The translations under genes and the position numbers were made by a program. Under the pieces are notes generated by a model, which saw only the letters and a list, made by a program, of their open reading frames with translations, made no database searches and was not told the DNA's origin. A DNA stretch of 64,000 nt from Coptis chinensis. Taxonomy: Eukaryota; Streptophyta; Magnoliopsida; Ranunculales; Ranunculaceae. The stretch lies in the NCBI GenBank assembly GCA_015680905.1, contig CM027378.1:12319001-12383000 (forward strand), in the 5' to 3' direction. Each line of letters begins with the position of its first letter. Within the stretch, counting starts at the first letter, position 1. Below are positions 33,364 through 44,590 of this stretch, one piece after another.

Positions 33364-35975
33364 ATGGCTAAAGAACAAGAGACTCCCCTCTCTAATTTTT
33401 ATAAAGCCCTAAACAATGGCCATAAGTCGTGCATCGTTCTTGCAGACCTAGTGAGGGATTTTTAAATTCCTCCTAATATATTTAACTTGTTACCAGTTTT
33501 TAATGGTTTAGACCACGAGAAGCCTTACCAGCATATGTGTAGGATAGACCAACTTCTCACTACATTCCATCACCCTAGCGTAAGTTCGGATCAAGTTAAA
33601 CTTAGGGTGTTTCCATTTACCCTAGCCGACAAGGCAGCGTCTTGGTTAACTGCCCAAATGCCAAACTTTGTGGACTCATGGGCTAATCTTGTTCAATTGT
33701 TCATGAAACAGTTTTACCCACCACTGAAGACAGATGAAATGCTTCAACAAATTTATTTCTTCCACCAGAATCCTCATGAATCCTTTTCAGATGCCTGGAA
33801 TTGTTTCACTGATCTTTTCATTGAATGCCTGCATCATAATCTTGCGAAGGACACGCTTGTTCGTGCCTTCTTCAAGGGGCTTTTAAATCGTCATAAGGAG
33901 GTTCTAGGTATCATGACTCGGGGTAATTTTCTTAGTAAAGGAGCCTTGGATCCTTATACATTCTTAGAAGATTAATCTAAGAGGAACAACAATTGGGGAG
34001 GTAACGACTCTTCCCGCTCAACTCTTTCTTCTTTTGAGGTTAAACCTGATTCCGAGCTTAAAACTCTTATCGATGCCCTCACTAAAAAGGTAGATGCCAT
34101 CTCTATTCAACAACAACCCACTCCAGTCATGAACATTAAATCTACTCGTTGTAATGTTTGTTTTAGTCTTGAGCATTTCGACTTCTATTGTCCTCTTGTC
34201 TATGCACAACCACCACCACAACCATCAAACTTCCACCAGTTAAATCAACCTCAAGGACAAGGAAACTTAGGTGACCAGAATAGAGGTTTAGTGCCCATAG
34301 CCCAGAACTATCAACATCACGACATGAACACTCAACAAGCCTTAATTCCAGTTCAACCATCTACAAACGAAATAGTAGTGACCTTGTTAGAGAAACAAAA
34401 TCAAATTATGCAACAAAACTCCAACTTGAAGAAAGATCAGCATGATCAAAACTCTAATATGATGAAACAAATGATGCAAATGATGCAGTCTTTGTGCCAA
34501 AAGGTTATTGACATGTCTCCTAACCAAAATAATAACCAGACAGGCGTGTTTCCAGGTCAAGCAGTGCCTAATCCTAAGTCAACAAACACCGCTTTAGAAA
34601 TAACAAATATTCAATGTAATGATAATATAACCCTAGGGGACCTACAGGTAGTCACTACCTTTCGTTCAGGGAGAGTAGTTGATAACAAAGTAGCTATGCC
34701 TAAAGACCACCCGCAAACAGAAACTGAAAATAAAACCATATCGAATACTATCACAGAAATTGATGATCCTACACCTGTAGAGGTTCCAATATGGACACCT
34801 AGATGGAAAATGGCTAGAGATAAAGCAAAGACTAATAATATTGCTAAATATATAGATAAGCCACCATATCCCCAGAGACTAGTTATGTCTAAAAAGGACA
34901 AAATTTTTGATGAGATTAGGGAAGTGTTTAAAAATCTAACTATAAACCTATCTTTTTTAGATGCTATAAAAAGTCTACCTGGACACGCTAAGTTTCTAAA
35001 AGAGTTGTGTACCAAGAAGAGGAAAACCAACATACTCCACGAAGCATTCTTAACTGAACAATATCCCTCTTTATCTGAACATAACGGAATTGTTAAGTAC
35101 AAGGACCCCGGTCGATTCTCTCAGATAAATGCACCTTAGGTGATACCTTTATAACAACTGCTTTATTAGACCTGGGAGCGAGTGTTAACTTACTCCCTTT
35201 TTATTTATATAAACATCTGGGTCTAACAAAACTTCAACTAACCAAAATGACTTTGCAGTTAGCCGATCGTTCTATTAAGTATCCCAAGATTGTAGTAGAA
35301 AACATTCTCGTTAAAGTGCAGGATTTTTACTATCCAGCTGACTTTGTTATTCTTAACACATAAGTTGCTCATGATTATATTCCTATCATCTTAGGGCGTC
35401 CTTTTTTGGCAGCTGCCAATGCCCAAATCAATTGCCGGGATGGCTCAATGACTTTTTCTTTTGGAAATCTTTCTGTGGAAGTTAACATGTTTAGACAAAA
35501 GCAGAGACAACTAGGTTTTCCTGTAGAAGGTGAAGTTAAGTCTATTGAGAGTTTGGTATATCACATTGGTGCTTTCGACGATCTAGTCCCTACACTAGTA
35601 GATACCCCTCTTATGGAAGAAAACAAAGATCACAATTTTGACTCATTGAACATAACTGAACTAGAGAAAGAATTTTCCACCCTGCCTTCCGACACTACAA
35701 GAGATGGAGTAAACCTCACAATAGACGAGATAGATGAATTCCTCAAAAATAGAGATGAATACCATAATTATATGGATGCGAACAACCTAGATGAGAAATT
35801 CGACGAGTTTCTAAGAGCCTGTGATGATCCACCCTCTCAAGCACTGCCTAGAGCACCACCCTACCACCAACTACCTGAGCTAATTCCTCACAGAATCCAA
35901 TCATTCTTCCGACCCTTTTCTTCTAACACTTATCCACATTACAAGTATCTTCCACAACCATCCATTTTCTCATGA
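33364..35975 (+). pseudogene. Athila-like gag-protease of element A
   Basis: The ATG at 33364 (MAKEQETPLSNFYKAL) opens a gag much like that of element C. Gag core: FNLLPVFNGLDHEKPYQH, KLRVFPFTLADKAASWL, FMKQFYPPLKT, NPHESFSDAWNCF. A zinc knuckle (CNVCFSLEHFDFYC, C-x2-C-x4-H-x4-C) follows near 34157, then a Gln/Asn-rich stretch. Protease has the active site LLDLGASVNLLP near 35167 and IILGRPFLA. After it an acidic, Pro-rich tail ends at 35975 without any RT. Stops lie at 33463 and 33973, an indel shifts the frame before protease near 35110, and a stop lies near 35361. Gag packages the RNA; protease matures it. Confidence 0.88.
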
Positions 35976-36310
35976 TCATTCACTTGGACATCTTTTCTTT
36001 CAAAGAAAAAGAAGAAACTTTATGCTCGATTAGGTTCTAGATCCATCAGAATTCACTCCCATTCTACTAAGCCATGCCATAGGAAATCTTGGTGCTTAAT
36101 TCTGTTTAATGGTGCATCCCGTGTTAACTATTTATGGAAAGATCTACAATTATTTAGATTATTGATATATGGAAAACTGCATGTTAATACATATATATCA
36201 CATTAAGTCTAGGGAATCTGACTTTAAAAGACCCAAGTTTTTGTACAATACCAAATTTCAGGAGTATAGGCCAAACAAAAATTTTCAAACTTAAAAAGAG
36301 TTTTCTAATT

Positions 36311-36324
36311 TTGTTTGGGGGTGG
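36311..36324 (+). other. Interstitial polypurine-tract-like motif, A-1
   Basis: TTGTTTGGGGGTGG, equivalent by context to the motif behind pol in element D at 46166-46179. Confidence 0.6.
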
Positions 36325-36541
36325 CGTATTTTGGTATTTCATTTCAAATCTTTTTGCCACCCTTTGCTTGTCATGTTTACTCCAATAGAGTTTGTGTTAG
36401 TTCGTACATAACAATTTAATTGTGCTTCATGTTATCATATCATTTTTACAATATTTTTGTTACAGGTACTGCCAATTTTTGCCACGTTTCTATGGTAAAT
36501 TCTTTCCTTACCTCTTTACACTTTGAGGACAAAACATTCGA

Positions 36542-36555
36542 TTGTTTGGGGGTGG
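36542..36555 (+). other. Interstitial polypurine-tract-like motif, A-2
   Basis: TTGTTTGGGGGTGG preceded by CTTTGAGGACAAAACATTC and followed by GATAGAAAC. The same context occurs in element D at 42474-42488, behind ORF Y. Confidence 0.6.
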
Positions 36556-38077
36556 GATAGAAACATTTGCAAAAATTAGGCACTTTTAGGATGTAAATTA
36601 CGCACTTTTCTTTATATAAAAAGTAAAAATAAAAAATAAAAAATCATAAATATTGTTTATACTAGGCACTTAGTGATAATGGTATTGTTCCCTTCTCCAT
36701 GATGATATTAGTCTAGAAATCTCACGTAGTACTTGAATTAGGATTTAATTTTTTAAACATAGATTATTCATTGCATCTTTTCACGAACATCTTGCATGAG
36801 CATCTTTGATTGTACTTGGCAGAATTTTTCTGAGACCTAAGTTAGAGTACTTAATACATATCCTGTGAGCATCTAGCCTAAAAGCCTCATAAGAGTGAAA
36901 TATTTGAGTGATGACACAAGGGAGAAGTAAATTCCGAGTTGAGAAATCACACATCCACTTGCTTGATCACTACACCATATCCTAAGTGAGAATTTAGGCC
37001 CTCTTTGGATTGATATAGCTAGAAATTCACACCTATATGAAATTTATTATCCGCTAGTCGCCCCACTGAGCTTTTCATTAGAATTTTCACAAACCACAAA
37101 TCCTTTACCCAATAAAACAAAAGAAAAAAATAAAATCAGCCTACCTATCTAGATAAGTCTGAGAAATGGGATGAGTGAAGAAAAGAGAAGAGAAATGTAA
37201 ACAAAAATTAGTTAGTTGCTTCAGAAAAGAAAACAAAAAGAAAAGAAGTTTCCATCCAAAGAAAAGAAAAAGAAAAGAAAAGAAAAACTCCAAAAATAGA
37301 ATAAAAGGAGTCAAAAGCCCAAAATAAAAAGGCTAAGGATGGAAACAAAGTGTAGAAGCATAAGAACAAGGTTTTCTCTAGTTACATAATAAGAAGACCC
37401 TACTTTCTCAGACTTGTCTTTTTGAATATCCATTTCCTTTCTTCTTTAACCAAAACCTATACCCCGTATCACCTAATAAAGACCTCTAGCTCAATTAGGA
37501 ATAGGTTGGTGTGATAGTAAGTGGTAGATGTGTTTGATCGACCTCGGCTTCTTTGGATTGTCATTGAGATTGTGAGGAAATGTGTGCCTACTGCACACTG
37601 GAGTTAGAAAACTTGAGTGGAAAAATCAGAGTGTTATATGTTTTGACACATTCCTTGTGAGAACCTACTTAGGTACGCTACCCAAAAGTTTCAGAAATGG
37701 ACCTGCCATTGCATTTCATATCATAGTTCATTGTATAGTTGTTTATCTTAAGATGATTTGATTATTATGCATGTACTAGTTTATGTTTTAGAATGATCAT
37801 TCTTGTTTAAATACTAGTGAGATGTATAGATCATTGAGACATAAATAAAGAAACAATAGTTTTATTTCTTAGTCGTTGTAGTATAGATGAAGTTTGTGAG
37901 TACCTTCACTGGAAAACTCTCATGAGGCTATAACTCGTCCACTAGGAAATTCCTAGTGGTTTAAGGCCTTGTTGCATATGGTCAATGCAATCGCACTCGG
38001 CGAAACGAGATTATTTAAAACTCCATTTTTGGTCACTTATTCTAATTTCTCATATTTGCTTGAGGACAAGCAAAATG

Positions 38078-38091
38078 TTGTTTGGGGGTGG
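38078..38091 (+). other. Polypurine tract of element A
   Basis: TTGTTTGGGGGTGG two bases before the 3' LTR start (TGATAAG at 38094), preceded by CTTGAGGACAAGCAAAATG. This is the expected plus-strand primer site. Confidence 0.85.
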
Positions 38092-38093
38092 TT

Positions 38094-39584
38094 TGATAAG
38101 AGCCCAAAACTGTAGTTTTAACCCCTTTAACAATATTGCTTTAGACCAATTATGTGATTAATAAGTAAGAGTTAGTACTGTTATCGTGATTTTGTGTATT
38201 TCAGGCATTGGAGTCGAATATGTGCAGAAATGCGTCCCTTTTGCCAGATAAAGGAGCAAGGGCTGGTTGCTAAGAAGTTCTATGATAAAAGGCCAAGATT
38301 CAAGGAGAAAAAACCTTTTTAAAGCCCGGTTAAAGCTGAAAAGTCAAAGTCAACTCGGGCAGAAACAACGCATAAAAGTCAGCAGAACTTCCGAAGGCCA
38401 TATGTTTGGACTCAGACCTCAGAATTGGGCCTACCTTATGTCAAAACGACCGGCTCAGAAAGAGCTTTCTAATGGTTCAAGACGTGACCCAATCAGAGGG
38501 AAAAAGTGGGTGAAAAGTCTATTGAAGTTAAATCTAGCTGAAAAGGCCTCTATAGACTGAAGAAATTGGGTTTTGGGCTCGATTTTCTGGCCCAAAACAT
38601 GGCTCCTCAGCCCATGCACGAAAAAGTGGATCTGGTCTCCTCCATTTGTATGGAGAAGACTTAATTCTTAAGTTTACCTAGATCTAGATTAGAAAATTAG
38701 GTTAGACTCCATTAATTAGTTCCAATAGATTGTTTTAGATCTAGTTTTTACCTTAAATTAATTAATGTTAGAACAAAGTAGATTACTATTTAGAATCCCA
38801 ATTAGTTTTAGAATTCAAGTAATTAGTTCTATTACCTTGTTTTAATTTAGATTTAGCTTTGTAGCCTCCATTAGAACCATTTAATAAAAGCTTAATTATT
38901 ATTCAATTCAATTGCTTCTCTTTCTATTATGTATTCTTTCTATTATTTTGTTCATGATAGTCCCATGAATCAAAGCTAAACTTCCATTAGAGGGAGTTGA
39001 ATGAAGCTTTGAGAGGACTTGATTTGTTAGTATAGATTTGTTGTTTAGGATTTTAAGTTTATGTTTTTCTTGACTTAGAGATAAAAAGAGTTTAACCTAA
39101 ACTAGAGAATAGTGAGTTTGCCATGAGAATGGGAACAAGCTTTCTCTCATGCTACTTATTTTATGACTAGAGATAGTATAAAGTAATTAGGGGTCATTAA
39201 AGGTCTAGTCTTTATATTTTAATCTTGTGTAAGAATATCTAGACTAGGGTTTTCTATACAAATCTATTCTAGTATGGTAAGTACTTAAAAAGTGAATTTC
39301 AATCTCTCTCTAGCTTTCTCCATATTTGATTCATCTATATTTTTATTAATTTTGTTAATTTAGAGTTATTTGAATCCATAGTATAATCGTAGAATAGAAA
39401 TTTCACATAACACATTACTCTCACCATTGTTATTTGTGTTTGATTAGTTAAATTCATTTAAGTCTAGAGAGTTAAGAGTGGAACGATTCCGTACTCTATA
39501 TATTGTATGAATATATATGTGAGAGTAGGAAATAAATAATTGATACCGTAAGAATAAAGTTAGAGTAATCTAGTCGAGTTTCTA
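38094..39584 (+). repeat. 3' LTR of element A, end lost
   Basis: It matches the 5' LTR from TGATAAGAGCCCAAAACTG to CTAGTCGAGTTTCTA. The final CGGGTTATCA of the 5' LTR is missing because element D starts at 39585. A short segment near 39170-39205 differs from the 5' LTR. Confidence 0.85.
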
Positions 39585-40917
39585 TGTTAATGATTACTTT
39601 TACTCCTACTTATCTAATTAAACTTAAACAAAAGTAAAACATACGAATTTACGCTATTAATCAAAGTTCTACTCTCGTTATCGTTCAATATGTGGAGTAG
39701 AGAATTCGTTCTACTCCTAGTTCGTTTAGATGTGAAATTTCCTGGTTTAATTATTTCTAACAAAAACAATGAGAGTAATGAAATGAAAATATACTAATGT
39801 GGTGATTGAATAAGAATAGAAAGGATGTAATTTGTACTACGACAATTCAATACTAAGATGTGAATATCGAGAAGGAATTAGGGGGATTTGATTTCACTTT
39901 GAATTCAACTTAATAAACAAGCATAGATTTGTTGTAATCCTAATCTTTATGTTTTCACATAAAGATTGGGGCTTTCTAATTCCTAATTATTCATGGCAAT
40001 TTCTACCAACTAATAATTAGCATGTGAGGTAATTTAAACTCATTCTCATAGCGAATTAACTACCTTCTATAGTGGAATAGATTATTATAACTATTTCTAC
40101 ACTAACACAATAAAATTTTCATCGAAGCTTCCTCAAAACCCTCTAATGGAGGTTTTAGCTTCGATTCATCAAACTATCATTACTAAATGAATAAGAACAA
40201 GACATCTTTGAAGAAATGTAAAATTACTTTATTAATCTAATGAAAAAGAGTCTAATGATTCAAAACTGTATTAAAAACTAAGTGCTGACTAATTAATTAA
40301 GTCTAATCTATATTATGAATCTAATCTAGGAGAGCTTAAGAGTTTGGCCTTAGTCCTCTTTATATAGAAGAGGCTAGGTCTACAAATTCGTGCATGGGCT
40401 TTGGAGCCATGTTTTGGGCCATAAAATCGAGCCCAAAACTTGATTATTTCGGTCCAAAAAGGGTTTCTCTACTAGAAATTACTACAATAGCCTTTTTTGT
40501 CAACTTCTACTTATATGATTGCGTCAAGGCCTAGCCCATTAGAAAGCTTTTTCTGAGCCAGTCGTTTTGACATATGGTAGACCCAATTCCGAGATCTGAG
40601 TCCAAAGATACGACCTTCGGAAGTTCTGTTGACCTTTATACGCTATTTCTGCCCGCGTTGACTTTGACTTTTTAGCTTTGACCATGCTTTAAAAAGGCTT
40701 TTTCTCCTTGAATCGTGGTCTTTAATCATAGAACTTCTTAGCAACCAACCTTTGCTATTTTATCTCACAAAAGAGACATATTTCTTTACATATTCGACTC
40801 CAATGCCTAAAATACATAAAAGCACGTAAACAACACGAACACTTATTTATTAATCACATAATTGGTCTGAAAGTAATATTGTTAAGGGCTTAAAACTACA
40901 GTTTTGGGCTCTTATCA
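39585..40917 (-). repeat. 3' LTR of element D
   Basis: On the minus strand it runs from TGATAAGAGCCCAAAACTG (at 40917) to ATCATTAACA (at 39585), about 1.33 kb. The 3' part resembles the LTR end of element B (GGAGTAGAACGAATTCT, CTACTCCA-like) and not that of A or C, so two LTR subfamilies are present. A TATATAAAG box lies at 40358-40366. It lies in A's 3' LTR, about 10 bp from that LTR's end. Confidence 0.85.
40358..40366 (-). promoter_or_regulatory. LTR TATA box of element D
   Basis: Minus strand TATATAAAG within TTCTATATAAAGAGGACT, at the same place as the TATA box in the LTR of element C. Confidence 0.55.
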
Positions 40918-40919
40918 AA

Positions 40920-40933
40920 CCACCCCCAAACAG
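40920..40933 (-). other. Polypurine tract of element D
   Basis: On the minus strand TGTTTGGGGGTGG lies two bases before the LTR start and is preceded by GGACAAGCAAAATGC. Expected plus-strand primer. Confidence 0.85.
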
Positions 40934-42473
40934 CATTTTGCTTGTCCTCCAGCAAATATGAGAAATTAATATAAGTGACCAAAAATGGAGTTCTGACTAA
41001 TCTCGTTTCGCCGAGTGCGATTGCATTGACCATATGCAACAAGGCCTTAAACCACTAGGAATTCCCTAGTGGACGAGTTATAGCCTCGTGAGAGTTTTCC
41101 AGTGAAGGTACTCACAAACTTCATCTATACTACAACGGCTAAGAAATAAAACTATTATTTCCTTACTTATTCTCAGATATCTATCCATCTCACTAGCAAT
41201 GAATACAGAATAATCAAGTCGAAACCTAAGCTAATATGTGCATAATAATCAATCATCTACGAATAAACATATATATAATGAACTATGCTATAAAATGCAA
41301 CAACAGGTTCGTTTCTGAAACTTTGGATTAGCGTCCTTAAATAGGTCCTCACATATATGTTAAGACAAAAACACTCTGATTTTTCCACTCAAGTTTCGCT
41401 CACTCCAGTGTGTAGTGGGCACACTTTACCTTACAATCTCAATGACACACAAGGAAGCTAAAGTCGATCAAACCTATCTGCAACTTACTATCATACTAAC
41501 CTATTCCTAATTGAGCTAGGGGTTTTTATTAGGTGTTGCGGGGATTAGGAGATGGTTTAAGAAGGAAGGAAATGAATATTCAAAATGGACAAGTCTGAGA
41601 TAATAGAGTCTTCATATTATGTAACTAGAGAAAACCTTGTTCTTACTTTGCTTCTACACTTTGTTTCCATCCTTAGCCATTTTTTTTCTTTTTCTTTGGC
41701 TTTTGACTCCTTTGATTATGTTTTTGGAGTTCTAATTTTTTTTTCATTGGATGGAAACTTCATTTTTTTTCTTATTTGAAGCAACTAACGAATTCTTGGT
41801 TTCACCGGTTTTTCTCTTTTCTTTTCTTCATGTCTATTCTCAGACTCATTTAAATATGGATAGGCTGATTTTTATTTTGTTTTGTTTTTGTAAAAGGGTA
41901 AAGGAATTGTGGTTTATGAAAGGCTAAAGAAAGGCTCGGAGGGGCGACTAGCGGAAATTAATTTCATATAGGTTTGAATTTCTGGCTATATCGATCCAAA
42001 AAGGGCCTAAATTCTCTATTAGGACATGACATAGTGATCAAGCAAGTGGACGTGTGATTTCTATATTCGGAATTTACTTCTCCCTTATGTTATTTCTCAA
42101 ATATTTTACTCATAAGCCTTTTAGGCTATATTCTCACAAGATTTGTAGAATAAGTATACTAGCTTAGATTTCAGAAACTTACTGCCAATACAAACATAGA
42201 TGCTCATGCAATATATTTATAGAAAGATGCAAATATTATTACCTATATATTAACCTAAGTTTCTAAAAACTATTCTAATGCAAAAACTAACGTGAAACTT
42301 TTAGACTATTACCATCATAGAAAAAGAAACAATACCAGTAATCCTAAGTGTATATCATAAACTTTTTATTTATATATATATTTTGAATTTTATTGAATTT
42401 TTTACTAGAAAACAAGTGCATATTGTACATATATATATCCTAACAGGTGCCTTAAATTACGCATGTTTCTATG

Positions 42474-42488
42474 CCACCCCCCAAACAA
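42474..42488 (-). other. Interstitial polypurine-tract-like motif, D-3
   Basis: Minus strand TTGTTTGGGGGGTGG, preceded by CTTTGAGGACAAAGCATG and followed by CATAGAAAC. It lies behind ORF Y. Confidence 0.65.
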
Positions 42489-42669
42489 AAACATGCTTTG
42501 TCCTCAAAGTATAGAAATAAGAAGGATAGGAAAATACCATGGAAAAGCGTAAAATTTTGGAACATCTGCAAAACAAAGTTAAAACATACTAATATAGATA
42601 AATAAAAACAGACGCAACTCTATATGAGTTCCACCCGTTATGGGGAAAACAAAGATCATATCTAGCATT

Positions 42670-42985
42670 TAGGCATTGTCAACATCTTCTATAAAGAAGT
42701 GAGGTTCCTTCGCATCCTGCCACGCCATGATGATTTGCCAGGCCTCACGCCATTTATCATCTGCATTTGCTAACCTGTTAAGCGTCACTTGGTCGGATAG
42801 TTAGGTTGTAGCCTCCACCCCTGCCAAGTCATTGCACGAAATGAGCGTATAATGCAATTGGTGGGTCTTACAATGCCAACCCCAACCCAATCCGTGAAAT
42901 GGGTACAAAAAACAGGAAAGAAACACAGCATTATGTAGCAAACTACAACAGGCATAAGAAGGTACTTATGCCTAATACTCTGGGC
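42670..42985 (-). pseudogene. Possible C-terminal continuation of ORF Y
   Basis: After the ORF Y stop, minus-strand frames encode LSDQVTLNRLANADDKW followed by REAWQIIMAWQDAK and a Glu/Asp-rich end before TAA near 42675. The helical, charged composition and the absence of stops in this part suggest that it belonged to Y before a frameshift or intron change. Confidence 0.35.
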
Positions 42986-43567
42986 TCATTCTAAACTAGA
43001 CATTAATATTTTGGGAAGGTCATATAGTAGATGTCCCTCAGCTAGAGCAAGGAAAACGTCGCAAGTGGCGTCATTCGCAGAAGAAAACCGCCACTCCCCT
43101 AATATGTTTAGCATGATAAAGAACATTACCGTGCCCACGTTAAGGGACAAGCTACCAAGGGCTATGTTATAATGCCCTTGGTCCTCTACACGGAAAATTC
43201 CTGCCCCATAGGTCTTATGCAAAAACTCATAGTTGTAGGCAGAGAAATTATCAACTAAATATCCCCATGAGTCCGTGATTTCGGCAGGCATAGGAAGCTC
43301 AACAACAAAGGCCAACAAGAACTTGGTTATGTCCATTGTTTCATCATCAATGGTGATAGAGAACACGTGTTCTCCGTCCATCCAATAAAAGAATTTACAA
43401 TGTTCATAAAAATACGTTGTAAGTGTAGGAGAGTAAAGTTCATCAAAACTTACCATTAGAGACTGCCATCTTGCTTTTATGATCACTTCGCGAAACCAAG
43501 ATCTGTACGTGTCATTCGAGAACAAATCTTCGAAAGACTACTCCGGTATAAGTGTAGGAGACTTCAT
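42986..43567 (-). pseudogene. ORF Y of element D, env-position protein
   Basis: The minus-strand ATG at 43567 (MKSPTLIPE, then a TAG) is followed by an open frame with SFEDLFSNDTYRSWFREVII, LTTYFYEHCKFFYW, ITIDDETMDITKFLLAF and FIMLNILGEWRF, ending LLYDLPKILMSSLE. About 193 codons. The order F-Y, I-D-D-E-T, L-P, then a helical part with D-L-P-x-I-x-M resembles the plant-transposon-associated protein found in Athila-type elements and, loosely, ORF X. No transmembrane segment or signal peptide is evident, so an envelope role is unsupported. The same start occurs in element B at 56042. Upstream lie a TATA-like box and a 76-bp repeat leader. Confidence 0.6.
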
Positions 43568-43684
43568 ATCAAACAACACACTCTAGAGCTGCTGGAAACA
43601 ACCTCGGAAGAACCCACAAATAAAAATCAGAAGTGGAATTGCTGTAAAGGCCAAGGTGCGGGGCACGCTCAGGATTTGCGTATG

Positions 43685-43860
43685 AAGGGTGCGGGGCGCG
43701 CCCTTGTCTTACTCGACTTCCAGGCACTTGAGGGCGTGGCGCGCTCAGGATTTGCCTATGAAGGGCGTGGGGCGCGCTCTTGTCTTACTCGACATCCAGG
43801 CACTTAAGGGCGTGGCGTGCTCAGGATTTGCCTATGAAGGGCGCGGGGCATGCTCTGTGT
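43685..43860 (-). repeat. 76-bp tandem repeats in the ORF Y leader
   Basis: Units starting AAGGGTGCGGGGCGCGC at 43685, 43761 and 43837 (third partial) give an exact 76-bp period. Each carries GGGGCGCGC, CTTGTCTTACTCGAC and GCGCTCAGGATTTGCC. On the minus strand this is the GCGCGCC-rich leader before ORF Y. The same unit, diverged, forms the gag leader in element C. Confidence 0.85.
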
Positions 43861-43960
43861 ACTTTGAGTGCTCTGACTTGAAAAGTGAAAAATAAAAGTG
43901 AGAGATAACAATGAGAGGTGCAAAGTGAGAGGTGTGGTGTGGAGTGTAGAGTGAACCAAG

Positions 43961-43968
43961 GATTTATA
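43961..43968 (-). promoter_or_regulatory. TATA-like box upstream of ORF Y (element D)
   Basis: Minus strand CCTCTATAAATCC followed by TTGGTTCACTCTACACTCC. Element B has CCTCTATAAATACAGGG followed by TTCACTCTCAAC at the equivalent place. The box lies about 395 bp before the ORF Y ATG in D. It looks like an internal core promoter; untested. Confidence 0.5.
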
Positions 43969-44286
43969 GAGGTTTAGTTTCTTAATCTAGTTCCACAAGT
44001 TGCCCAGATTGTGAAGGCAACTTGATGGAAATAGAATATTTCTAAAACCAAAACAGAAATAGATCAGATTCATTATTCCAAAAACAAACCAATAGCTTAA
44101 TGGCTTGAAATTAAAATAGCAACCTTCCAATTCCATTCCTTAAAATTTGCACCACTACAACACTAGCTAATCCTAGCTACACCAAATTAGTAACATTCTC
44201 ACATAATCATATTCTCACAAACTTGCAACAAATACTTCCAAAATGGTGGATAGATTAAAAAAAAAAACAATGCTGAACAATTAATG

Positions 44287-44300
44287 CCACCCCCAAACAA
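44287..44300 (-). other. Interstitial polypurine-tract-like motif, D-2
   Basis: Minus strand TTGTTTGGGGGTGG after GAATCCCACCTTCCCGAT. Element B at 55393 has GAATCCCACCCTTCCAAC before the same motif. It lies behind ORF X. Confidence 0.65.
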
Positions 44301-44590
44301 ATCGGGAAGGTGGGATTCATGAAAAACAATAGCATGCTTGGACAAAAATTTAATTAACTTAAAATTCAACTACAACCAAATATTCAAAAAAAATTACATA
44401 ATCCAAAATTAACCACTTAACTAAACAGCTAAAAATAAAATTCAACTAAAAACAGGGAAAATTTCCTAAACATAATACAACTAAACTACTAGCCACGAGA
44501 TGAGGATGGGTAAGAGTCATCAGTCCTGCATCGACGACGCTCATGCCTCTTATAATCATCAGACGTAGAACTTTGATAAGGTAGCAAGCG

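Larger units (their letters stand above)
35976..38077 (+). other. 3' non-coding region of element A
   Basis: This holds no ORF. 36224-36324 matches the region directly behind pol in element D (GGGAATCTGACTTTAAAAGA, then a polypurine-tract-like motif). 36480-36555 and onward match the stretch before and after D's third such motif. 37190-37300 is an AAAG-rich purine run. So ORFs X and Y of element D are simply absent here. Confidence 0.7.
30573..39584 (+). mobile_element. Element A: Athila-like gag-protease element
   Basis: 5' LTR 30573-32054, primer-binding site, leader, gag plus protease (33364-35975), long 3' untranslated region with polypurine tracts, and 3' LTR from 38094. No RT, RNase H or integrase is present: after protease the sequence jumps to the region equivalent to that behind pol in element D. 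It is therefore non-autonomous and would depend on a relative for RT and integrase. The two LTRs are similar, but gag has several stops. The last 10 bp or so of the 3' LTR are missing, where element D begins. Confidence 0.85.

Noticed and set aside
43685-43860. CRISPR-like regular repeats
   Set aside because: Direct tandem 76-bp units without unique spacers, in a plant retrotransposon leader; not a CRISPR array.
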